A DNA stretch of 28,212 nt from a virus: the IMG/VR virus record IMGVR_UViG_3300030116_008157, positions 1-28,212 of that record; one strand, 5' to 3'. How positions within the stretch are numbered: the stretch's first letter is position 1; each line of letters opens with the position of its first letter. A program made the translations under genes and the position numbers. Of this stretch, positions 20,528 to 26,114 are shown piece by piece. Under the pieces are notes generated by a model. It was given only the letters and a program-made list of their open reading frames with translations, searched no databases and was not told the origin of the DNA.

Positions 20528-20550
20528 GAGATTGAAAATTTGCACCAAAG
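20528..20550 (+). repeat. Degenerate 23-bp intergenic motif
   Basis: GAGATTGAAAATTTGCA is intact but the TTAATG end is replaced. It is the last, rightmost copy. CCAGATCTGG and a half-copy lie just left of it (about 20490-20515). Confidence 0.7.
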
Positions 20551-20611
20551 CAAGCGATTTGGAGCGAGCTTGAGAACATGCAAGGCGAGAACTGATGAGA
20601 ACTTTTGGACA

Positions 20612-20642
20612 TAAAAAAAAGAGGGAGGATAAATCCTCCCTC
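20612..20642 (-). terminator. Terminator after microprotein copy 2
   Basis: GAGGGAGGAT-AA-ATCCTCCCTC (20621-20642) with a T-run on the minus strand. Confidence 0.85.
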
Positions 20643-20654
20643 TCTTGTCTTTTG

Positions 20655-20744
20655 TTATCTTTTCTTTTTCTTTTTAGACTGTTTATTTTTTTCGTAAGCA
20701 ATCATATTTAAATCAAGAATAACTTTATTTAAAGCCGAGAACAT
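20655..20744 (-). CDS. Lys-rich microprotein (29 aa), family copy 2
   Basis: ATG at 20744 behind AAAGGAGTC. M-F-S-A-L-N-K-V-I-L-D-L-N-M-I-A-Y-E-K-N-K then K-K-K-K-K-R parallels the 31-aa product at 12347-12442, including M-F, N-M-x-A-Y-E-x-N-K and the polylysine end. It is the last gene of its unit, as copy 1 is. Conservation at the protein level argues that it is translated. Confidence 0.65.
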   Translation of the reverse strand: MFSALNKVILDLNMIAYEKNKQSKKKKKR

Positions 20745-20901
20745 TTTTGACTCCTTTAATTATCTTTTCTCCGAGTATCCAGGCACCCCACACATGAAGT
20801 GAAGTCCAAAGAATAAAAAGGAGAAGTGCGATTTCAAATCGCACTCCTGCCAAAAATAATTGTTCTATCTGAACTCCAAAATATGAATCTATGAAATCCA
20901 T
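20725..20901 (-). CDS. Single-TM small protein (58 aa)
   Basis: ATG at 20901, TAATG overlap, AGGTTAAATA upstream. Residues about 22-45 (F-E-I-A-L-L-L-F-I-L-W-T-S-L) form one transmembrane helix. The tail is basic and overlaps the microprotein start. A perfect 21-bp palindrome (20825-20845) lies in its coding sequence. Possibly a holin-like or membrane-regulatory protein; not recognised. Confidence 0.6.
   Translation of the reverse strand: MDFIDSYFGVQIEQLFLAGVRFEIALLLFILWTSLHVWGAWILGEKIIKGVKNVLGFK
20825..20845. repeat. Perfect palindrome inside a gene (10-bp arms)
   Basis: AGTGCGATTT, one central base, AAATCGCACT. It encodes part of the 58-aa membrane protein, so it is a coding hairpin or an operator-like site; no T-run follows. 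Confidence 0.7.
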
Positions 20902-21290
20902 TATTTAACCTCCAAAATTTCATTAGAGTTTAATCTCTCATAATCATATTCAGAATTGACTAGAACTTTTCCTACAACTTTTCCTGCTGAGTTTCCTCTT
21001 AGGAGTTGAGAACGAATCCATATATAGTCTTTAATATCTACATTTTTGTAGACATAGACTCCACCTTGTCTAATGCTTAAATCTTTTCTCATGCTTGAGT
21101 TAAAGATAACAACGACATCACAAAGTAATCTATCAAGATTATTTCTCATGACTCCTACATTTTGAATAGTTGTAGAATCTATTCTCTCTAATACCTCAAT
21201 AAAGGCAACATCATCTGTTGCTTTATAGACTTCGTTAAAAGTCTTTTTGATATTAGCTTTTACTTTTACTTTAGTTTTACCTCTTGACAT
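20901..21290 (-). CDS. Basic N-terminus protein, KTSC-like C-terminus (129 aa)
   Basis: Start at 21290 behind GAGGAGGAAAAA. The N-terminus is very basic (S-R-G-K-T-K-V-K-V-K-A). The second half, 'MRKDLSIRQGGVYVYKNVDIKDYIWIRSQLLRGNSAGKVV', is laid out like the KTSC domain (small beta domain found in phages, sometimes fused to nucleases and tRNA synthetases). That assignment is tentative. First gene of the rightmost leftward unit. Confidence 0.6.
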   Translation of the reverse strand: MSRGKTKVKVKANIKKTFNEVYKATDDVAFIEVLERIDSTTIQNVGVMRNNLDRLLCDVVVIFNSSMRKDLSIRQGGVYVYKNVDIKDYIWIRSQLLRGNSAGKVVGKVLVNSEYDYERLNSNEILEVK

Positions 21291-21306
21291 TTTTTCCTCC
21301 TCTAAA

Positions 21307-21358
21307 TGTCTTGCGTATACTAACCCCATTATATATAGACTTTACCGGATATGTGCAA
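21307..21358 (-). promoter_or_regulatory. Accessory-zone promoter with CCGGTAAAG box
   Basis: Minus strand: TTGCAC (21358-21353), CCGGTAAAG (21348-21340), TATATAAT (21335-21328), ACGCAAGACA (21316-21307), then GAGGAGG. Confidence 0.78.
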
Positions 21359-21390
21359 GAAAAATAAAATTCCTGGAATCATAAAAAATG

Positions 21391-21445
21391 ATTCACAATC
21401 TACATAGCTTGTGATAAATAATTCACAATGTCATGGCCTTGTGAA
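21391..21445. repeat. Two tandem TTCACAA-N10-TTGTGA dyads, 30 bp apart
   Basis: ATTCACAA at 21391 with TTGTGAT at 21409, and ATTCACAA at 21421 with TTGTGAA at 21439. Both half-sites keep the same 10-bp gap and the period is exactly 30 bp (about three helical turns), a typical array for a dimeric protein such as a terminase small subunit or repressor. Confidence 0.8.
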
Positions 21446-21573
21446 AAGCACAGGGGGGAGGGCAGGTAAAAAAATCGCTAGTCCAGATAACTTGATGCTA
21501 AAAATGCGCCCCTCGTGTTAATAATGGAAATCGAATGTAATGGCACATGTGCAACGATATTGCAACCTCCTTA

Positions 21574-21602
21574 TTGACAATCTTGGATCTACTCCCTACT
21601 AT
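21574..21602 (+). promoter_or_regulatory. Consensus-like promoter of small-RNA candidate
   Basis: TTGACA (21574-21579), 17-bp spacer, TACTAT (21597-21602). It has the most canonical -35 in the window. Confidence 0.65.
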
Positions 21603-21608
21603 TAGATC

Positions 21609-21693
21609 AATACTGTAAAGGTAGACCTGATTTACCTTTCAGTCACAGTTGCGAAAAAGGGATCTATGGTGGACACTTGGATCCCTTTTTTTT
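21609..21693 (+). ncRNA. Candidate small RNA before the small terminase gene
   Basis: About 85 nt from the predicted start to the T-run. First hairpin: AAAGGTA (21617-21623)/TACCTTT (21633-21639). Second, a terminator: AAGGGATC (21657-21664)/GATCCCTT (21680-21687) followed by Ts. The loop of the second contains ATGGTGGACACTTG. It could be a regulatory RNA or a short aborted leader of the terminase transcript. Confidence 0.55.
21657..21693 (+). terminator. Strong Rho-independent terminator
   Basis: Perfect 8-bp stem with 15-base loop and a run of eight or more Ts. Confidence 0.85.
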
Positions 21694-21732
21694 ATGCCTC
21701 CCCTAGTACAATGGTGTTATCTTGCGACCACA

Positions 21733-21775
21733 GGCTAGGCTTGGGGGTTTGGCCTCCTTTACCCCAGGTCTAGCC
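21733..21775. repeat. Large GC-rich hairpin
   Basis: GGCTAG (21733-21738) pairs with CTAGCC (21770-21775), and the inner CTTGGGG with CCCCAGG (one G-T). The loop is about 15 bases. No T-run, so not a simple terminator; possibly part of a packaging site. Confidence 0.7.
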
Positions 21776-21950
21776 ACCTTTTCGAACACATGTTCTACCC
21801 TTTACCAGCCAATAGGACTCCCATAAGTCCTTTTTCAAAAAAAAATTTTTTTTAGCCCCAAATAGCTATGCGAACAGCGTTCTTTTAATGAAATTTGAGA
21901 GTAATGGCAGATTACACAGAAAATCCAAGTTATTTGTTATGATGTACAGT

Positions 21951-22634
21951 ATGGATATGACAAATTATTGGAAAAGTCTCAATGAGAATCAGAACGATAG
22001 TGAGGATTCTCAGGAACAGCCGGTGGGGGAGCCGGAGGAGATCGAGGAAGAAGATCTAGTAATAGATGAAATAGATACAGAGTTTGAAGAAGTAGATCCA
22101 GGAAAAGATGATCCAGATCTGGATAGTGAAGAAGAAGTTATCGCCAACGATACAGTTCAGGAGAGTTCTGAGATTCAGGAAGTTGATGAAATGGAAGTAG
22201 AAGTTGTTGGAAATGCTCCTTTAGGTAGACCTAGTAAATTAGATGAAACCACACAAAAAAAGCTTAATACAGCTCTTCAGGTTGGATTATCACAGAAAAA
22301 AGCAGCAATTTATGCCGGAATAGGCGAAACTACCTTTTATAGGTGGCAAAAACGAGCAATTGAGATAGATGAGGAGTGTCAAGGCAATCCAGACAACATA
22401 AAAGATGTTGCAGATTTAGAATTGTGGGAGTTTTGGGAGTCTATAAAAAAAGCAAAAGTCGATGGTGAGATAAATCACCTAGGAAATATAACAAATGCAG
22501 CAAATAATGGCGTTTGGCAAGCATCTGCTTGGTTTTTAGAGCGATCTAACCCAAATGATTGGTCAAAACGAGAAAAAGATGATGAAAATGCAGGCAAAAA
22601 AGAGCCAATCGTAGTAAAAATAAAATTCGACTAG
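21951..22634 (+). CDS. Terminase small subunit-like HTH protein
   Basis: A 227-aa protein. An acidic N-terminal 80 residues precede G-R-P-S-K-L-D and an HTH 'GLSQKKAAIYAGIGETTFYRW', then a helical part with 'HLGNITNAANNGVWQASAWFLERSNPNDW'. HTH followed by W-F-L-E-R-x-x-P is common in phage small terminases. I choose ATG 21951 because TATGAT (21938-21943) ends 7 bases before it, a leaderless layout; an in-frame ATG at 21888 has no ribosome site either. No large subunit follows, so the packaging module may be split. It could instead be a general HTH regulator. Confidence 0.62.
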   Translation: MDMTNYWKSLNENQNDSEDSQEQPVGEPEEIEEEDLVIDEIDTEFEEVDPGKDDPDLDSEEEVIANDTVQESSEIQEVDEMEVEVVGNAPLGRPSKLDETTQKKLNTALQVGLSQKKAAIYAGIGETTFYRWQKRAIEIDEECQGNPDNIKDVADLELWEFWESIKKAKVDGEINHLGNITNAANNGVWQASAWFLERSNPNDWSKREKDDENAGKKEPIVVKIKFD

Positions 22635-22654
22635 CTCTTTTTACCTTTATCTAC

Positions 22655-23866
22655 TTAGAGTATTGATTTCTCTCTCGCTACATAACCTTGTTTTTCTGCC
22701 CAGGTGTTTACCCTGTCAAATAAATTAGTCCATGTAGAATCAGCATTAGCAAACTTACGAACTTCTTCGTGATCTGCACAACCCATGATTACTTTACCAA
22801 TAAGCTCATCACCTATTTCTTCCCAACATTTAAGGGCTGTATCAAGGTCAAATATGCTTTTTTCATCAACAAAATTTCTAAATGCGCTCATTAATGGATA
22901 TATAGCTCCATTATTTAACACAAATTTAGGATATGCACCACCAAATTCCTGATATTGGAATTGATTAGTTAGTGGAGTTTTACCCTTATTTTTAGTCAAA
23001 GCAAGAGGTTTTTCACCACCATCAACCTGCTTTTTAACTTTAGATATTTTCTCGATTGTAGAATCAACAGATGCCTGAATCTTATCCCTAAATTTCAAAA
23101 TATCAGGTAATGATCTGGATATCATTTGATATCTAGTTTCATTGTCAGCAAAGTCTTTTCTGATCAATTGTGCATTACCATACGCCATTTTTGGAATTGA
23201 AGGATTTAATTTATCAAAATCCTTATCGTTTGGCATCATAGCTTTTAGGATCTGAATAATTCCTAAAATAGTCTGAACACCTCCATCGTTTTGGAAGTAA
23301 GACACCATTTCATCATGATATGGTGTATTTTGTAGGTTTTGCTTGATAAAATCAAACTTACCTGCCATATTCATGTGAGAATCTTCATTCACCTCTACAT
23401 TGTTATTTAATCCGAAAACAATATCAAGTTTGGCCTGTTTGGTCAAACCTGTATAAATTGTTACAGGGACTCTTTTACTAGGAGCCAATGTACCTTCTTC
23501 ACTAGCCTCTTTGATTGCTGCCATGAGGTGTCCCCCATTTGCACAACCTTCCAATTTGGATTCTGTATCAGACATTTGGACTGTCATCTTACTACCCTCA
23601 ACATTCACATCATTAGCAAATAGATATATACCATTTGCTGCTAAATGGAATGTGTCAGGACTAGAACTATCTTCTAGTGATTCCAGGATCGAGGGATCTA
23701 AGTTTTTCTTAGGTTTTCTCGGATTTGCGTGATATTCTATTTTTCTCTCTCTAGCGAGTGAATCGCAGAATATGTTTGCTGTGTATGTTTTGATAGAGTT
23801 ATCAAAACGATCTGTGGTGGTCTTAACACCATTTTCTGTCTCCAATGAGACTGTGTAATTAGCCAT
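22655..23866 (-). CDS. AIPR-like protein (abortive-infection family)
   Basis: A 403-aa protein. The N-terminal third is beta-rich. 'GCANGGHLMAAIKEA' near 108-121, 'VPVTIYTGL' and 'DIVFGLNNNVEVNEDS' match the order of motifs in AIPR/DGQHR-type proteins, where a Gly-Gly/Gln-His loop is followed by an 'R/N-N' segment. AIPR proteins occur in abortive-infection and restriction-like operons, often with cytosine methyltransferases, and one lies divergent here. It is shorter than most AIPR proteins I recall. Start ATG 23866 behind AAGGAGA. Biochemical activity unknown. Confidence 0.65.
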   Translation of the reverse strand: MANYTVSLETENGVKTTTDRFDNSIKTYTANIFCDSLARERKIEYHANPRKPKKNLDPSILESLEDSSSPDTFHLAANGIYLFANDVNVEGSKMTVQMSDTESKLEGCANGGHLMAAIKEASEEGTLAPSKRVPVTIYTGLTKQAKLDIVFGLNNNVEVNEDSHMNMAGKFDFIKQNLQNTPYHDEMVSYFQNDGGVQTILGIIQILKAMMPNDKDFDKLNPSIPKMAYGNAQLIRKDFADNETRYQMISRSLPDILKFRDKIQASVDSTIEKISKVKKQVDGGEKPLALTKNKGKTPLTNQFQYQEFGGAYPKFVLNNGAIYPLMSAFRNFVDEKSIFDLDTALKCWEEIGDELIGKVIMGCADHEEVRKFANADSTWTNLFDRVNTWAEKQGYVAREKSIL

Positions 23867-23984
23867 GCTAATCTCCTTAAGTTACAGATGCCTTCGGCAC
23901 CTTCTATACGAAACATTCGTTCCGTGTAATAAATACTAAAGGATCTGGATTTTATTACAAGCTTTAACAAGGAAAAAAATGCGA

Positions 23985-24095
23985 CAAAAACAAAAGCCCT
24001 CCGGAGAGGGCTAGTGTTATACACAGACAATCAGAGGATGATCTGATGTGCTTACGCACAGTGAAGATCGAATCTGATCTGTATTAAATATATCA
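23985..24095 (-). ncRNA. Candidate small RNA between AIPR and methyltransferase
   Basis: Minus strand: TATATT-like -10 near 24100 with TTGCTT 16 bp upstream. Then a stem TGTGC-GTAA-GCACA (24060-24047) with a GNRA loop, and a terminator AGCCCTC-TCCG-GAGGGCT (24012-23995) followed by TTTGTTTTTG. No ORF of note. Transcription would end before the AIPR gene, so it could be an independent RNA or an attenuated leader. Confidence 0.5.
23988..24012 (-). terminator. Attenuator-like terminator upstream of the AIPR gene
   Basis: Perfect 7-bp stem, TCCG loop, T-rich tail on the minus strand, about 120 bases before the AIPR start. Confidence 0.75.
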
Positions 24096-24121
24096 TAACT
24101 TGGTTTTTAAGCAAAGAAATC

Positions 24122-24136
24122 TATACTGTTTATGTG
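24122..24136 (+). promoter_or_regulatory. Leaderless promoter/start of the methyltransferase
   Basis: TATACT (24122-24127) ends 6 bases before the GTG at 24134. Motif I of the protein begins at residue 2, so the start cannot lie much further down and no ribosome site exists. Confidence 0.65.
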
Positions 24137-25753
24137 ATAGCAGGAAGTTTGTTCTCCGGTATCGGAGGTTTAGAGTATGGCCTACATAGATCTGGCTTAG
24201 TTGATTCGACTGCATGGATGGTCGAGATGGATGAGTTTTGTTGTTCGATTCTAGAAAAAAATTTTCCTGACACAATGATCTTAAATAAAAAAGTTGAGGA
24301 TGTAAATCCAAAATATCTGCCTAAGGTAGATATACTAACGGCAGGGTTTCCTTGTCAGCCTGTATCAGTTGCAGGAGCAAGAAAAGGAGTAAATGATGAA
24401 AGATGGTTATGGGATGAAGTTTGGAGATTTATTGATGTTCTTCGACCACGATACTTCATCTTGGAAAATGTCCCAGGACTACTTACAGCAAACAAAGGGA
24501 AAGCCTTCGAAAGAGTTATCTCAGATATTTCCCAAAGCAGGCTGTATAGATTCGAGTGGCAAATTATATCAGCAAAATCAATTGGTGCGCCACACCTTAG
24601 AAAAAGATTCTTTGGAGTCGGTGAATTGGCCGACACCATCGACTCAAGACAACGAACACAAGAACTTAGAGATCAACGAAAAGGGCAGGAGAATAGCGAA
24701 GAATGGAGGAGAGGACAGATCCTTGAATCTAGCAGACAAAGTTCAAGTAGCGAATTGGGAAACTCCGAACACAATGGATCACCTTCCACCGAGGACAGGG
24801 GAGGCATTGGAGAATGTTCTGTACAGGGGGGACAAGGAGAGGAAGTCCAAGAGGAAGTCAACAGGGAACTTGAGGGAAAATCCACGATTAGGAGGCAAGA
24901 GGCTGAACTATGGATGGGTAACACGACTTATGGGTTTTCCGGATGGTTGGCTAGATTAGGCATAAGAAATGTTTGGTCGTTAACTCCTGATTCCTGGAGA
25001 ACTCCAACTACCTTTGATGATAAGGGAGAGCTTGCATATAGACATGCAGCTAAGTTTTTAAAAGGTGCTACTACAAGAGCATCAGGTCAACCAATACAAG
25101 TTGCTTTAGCAGATCAAGTTGCTATGGAAGATATAAAACAAAATCCACAACTTTTAGAAGTCTATGCAAATCACGACATTAAAAAAAGAGAAAAGCTACC
25201 TCCTCAAAAAGATTTTGTAGATTATTTAAGATCAGTAACATCTATAAAAGATCTAGTAAGTAAATTTGGAGATGAAATATCAAAATCTAAAATTGAACAT
25301 TGGTTTAGATATGATTCCTCAGGATTCAGCTATCCAAGTATTGAGCATTGGAACATTATAAAATCAGAATTAGATCCACTTAAGTTTGATGAAGAAATGA
25401 CTTTTACTGAAACTTACAATTGGGTAAACGAAAATGATTTTCCTACAGCATCAGCTAGGGATCATAAAGATACATATGGTACAGTTTTGACAGGATCTAA
25501 GACAGGTGACAGAAATACTTTACCTTTAAATATTTTTAGAAAATTAAGAGATGAAATAAAAGATTTTGCTATGTGGGAATATGGCATGCCCAGATCTATA
25601 GATGACTATCCAGATCGTGTAAATAAACTAAAAGCTCTAGGAAATGCAGTAGTTCCACAATGTGCAGAGTTAGTTGGGAGGTTGATTTTAAATTCTATCG
25701 GTAACGATAAACTTATATTTTGTGATTCTATTAAGGAAGATCATCCTCAGTAA
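24134..25753 (+). CDS. DNA (cytosine-5) methyltransferase
   Basis: A 539-aa protein with the full motif order: I 'AGSLFSGIGG' (3-12), IV G-F-P-C-Q (Cys74), VI E-N-V-P (111-114), VIII 'GAPHLRKRFF' (H-L-R-K-R) and, near the C-terminus, IX/X 'LKALGNAVVPQ'. Between VIII and IX lies a 330-residue target-recognition region. A Ser/Glu/Arg-rich, low-complexity part (about 165-265) overlaps another reading frame. An HTH-like part then contains 'EHWFRYD.SGFSYPSIEHW', and 'SWRTPTTF' and 'DFPTASARDHKDT' motifs follow. Translation starts at a leaderless GTG. The last 23 bases overlap an antisense small gene. It is probably an orphan protective methylase. Confidence 0.88.
   Translation: MIAGSLFSGIGGLEYGLHRSGLVDSTAWMVEMDEFCCSILEKNFPDTMILNKKVEDVNPKYLPKVDILTAGFPCQPVSVAGARKGVNDERWLWDEVWRFIDVLRPRYFILENVPGLLTANKGKAFERVISDISQSRLYRFEWQIISAKSIGAPHLRKRFFGVGELADTIDSRQRTQELRDQRKGQENSEEWRRGQILESSRQSSSSELGNSEHNGSPSTEDRGGIGECSVQGGQGEEVQEEVNRELEGKSTIRRQEAELWMGNTTYGFSGWLARLGIRNVWSLTPDSWRTPTTFDDKGELAYRHAAKFLKGATTRASGQPIQVALADQVAMEDIKQNPQLLEVYANHDIKKREKLPPQKDFVDYLRSVTSIKDLVSKFGDEISKSKIEHWFRYDSSGFSYPSIEHWNIIKSELDPLKFDEEMTFTETYNWVNENDFPTASARDHKDTYGTVLTGSKTGDRNTLPLNIFRKLRDEIKDFAMWEYGMPRSIDDYPDRVNKLKALGNAVVPQCAELVGRLILNSIGNDKLIFCDSIKEDHPQ
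24396..24959 (+). CDS. Overlapping +1-frame protein inside the methyltransferase gene
   Basis: A 187-aa frame fully inside the methyltransferase; AAGGAG (24384-24389) lies 6 bases before the ATG at 24396. 'HDTSSWKMSQDYLQ', 'FPKAGCIDSSGKLYQQ', 'VNWPTPSTQDNEHKNL', 'NGGEDRSLNLADKV', 'NWETPNTMDHLPPRTGEAL' and a terminal L-M-G-F-P-D-G-W follow the W-P-T-P / M-G-F-P-x-G-W pattern I associate with phage cytosine-methylase C-terminal regions. Such resemblance is not expected of a chance shadow frame. It could be a separate subunit, an overprinted gene, or part of the methylase reached by frameshifting. Confidence 0.5.
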   Translation: MKDGYGMKFGDLLMFFDHDTSSWKMSQDYLQQTKGKPSKELSQIFPKAGCIDSSGKLYQQNQLVRHTLEKDSLESVNWPTPSTQDNEHKNLEINEKGRRIAKNGGEDRSLNLADKVQVANWETPNTMDHLPPRTGEALENVLYRGDKERKSKRKSTGNLRENPRLGGKRLNYGWVTRLMGFPDGWLD

Positions 25754-25877
25754 GAGGCATAAAGATATTTTCATCATACACTAAACGATTTTGCCAATCC
25801 CATTCGCTTAATTTTTTTAGAAATGCAAAAGTTTCTTTGACAAAATATCCTAAAATAAATCCTACTAAATAATCCAT
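25731..25877 (-). CDS. Small membrane-associated protein (48 aa)
   Basis: ATG at 25877. N-terminal hydrophobic segment M-D-Y-L-V-G-F-I-L-G-Y-F-V-K, then an amphipathic helix with E-W-D-W-Q-N-R and a polar tail. No good ribosome site, so moderate support. It overlaps the 3' end of the methyltransferase in antisense by 23 bases. Confidence 0.5.
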   Translation of the reverse strand: MDYLVGFILGYFVKETFAFLKKLSEWDWQNRLVYDENIFMPLTEDDLP

Positions 25878-26006
25878 AGAGCAAAATTTTACTATAAAAA
25901 TTTTTTTTATATGTTTTATAAAGTTTCAAAAATGTTAAATTTTTCTTGGCGATAAAATTCAATTTTTCAGTAATTTTAGGCTTTTTCAAAGTTTTCAACA
26001 TTTTTT

Positions 26007-26044
26007 GTCACATGTGACATTTTGTGACATTTTGTGACTGTCAC
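26007..26044. repeat. 10-bp-phased TGTGAC repeats
   Basis: Three direct copies with period 10, flanked by inverted half-copies on both sides; the left half forms the 12-bp palindrome GTCACATGTGAC. Confidence 0.9.
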
Positions 26045-26048
26045 GCCC

Positions 26049-26093
26049 TAGAGTAGAGTAGAATAGAGTAGAGTAGACTAGAATAGAATAGAC
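26049..26093. repeat. Nine tandem TAGAN pentamers
   Basis: Units in order TAGAG, TAGAG, TAGAA, TAGAG, TAGAG, TAGAC, TAGAA, TAGAA, TAGAC, followed by TATATATAGGGAGG leading into the next gene. Confidence 0.92.
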
Positions 26094-26114
26094 TATATAT
26101 AGGGAGGATGATAT

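Larger units (their letters stand above)
21359..21950. other. 590-bp non-coding region; candidate packaging site
   Basis: No supported gene. It is richer in G+C than its surroundings (e.g. CAGGGGGGAGGGCAGG near 21451). It contains two tandem dyads, a consensus-like promoter with small-RNA candidate and terminator, and a 14-bp-stem hairpin, ending at the small-terminase-like gene. In many tailed phages cos or pac lies immediately before terS; that position is the basis of the inference. Confidence 0.5.
25880..26093. other. Candidate replication origin or complex operator
   Basis: Very AT-rich from 25880 to about 26006. Then GTCACA (26007-26012), TGTGAC at 26013, 26023 and 26033 (exactly 10 bp apart, ATTT between), closing GTCAC (26040-26044), and nine TAGAN pentamers (26049-26093). 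An AT-rich segment, helically phased repeats and a short tandem repeat form the layout of an iteron-type origin. The position upstream of the gene at 26115 also permits a promoter operator. Confidence 0.5.

Noticed and set aside
11595-20550. Reading the ATTGAAAA motif as CRISPR repeats or repeat-mimicking anti-CRISPR RNAs
   Set aside because: ATTGAAA resembles the 3' end of many CRISPR repeats, but copies are scattered, irregularly spaced, short and share variable cores. There is no array, leader or cas gene. A single-repeat mimic remains only a remote possibility.
23737-24030. 97-codon minus-strand frame upstream of and overlapping the AIPR gene
   Set aside because: It runs through the terminator and into the AIPR coding region in a different frame; no ribosome site.
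24673-24924. Minus-strand frame opposite the methyltransferase dual-coding region
   Set aside because: Low-complexity Ser/Leu/Cys sequence that mirrors the frame-0 low-complexity part; no start signal.
25774-26001. 75-codon minus-strand frame rich in Lys/Ile/Phe
   Set aside because: Composition follows the AT-rich DNA, no ribosome site, and it overlaps the better 48-aa gene in another frame.
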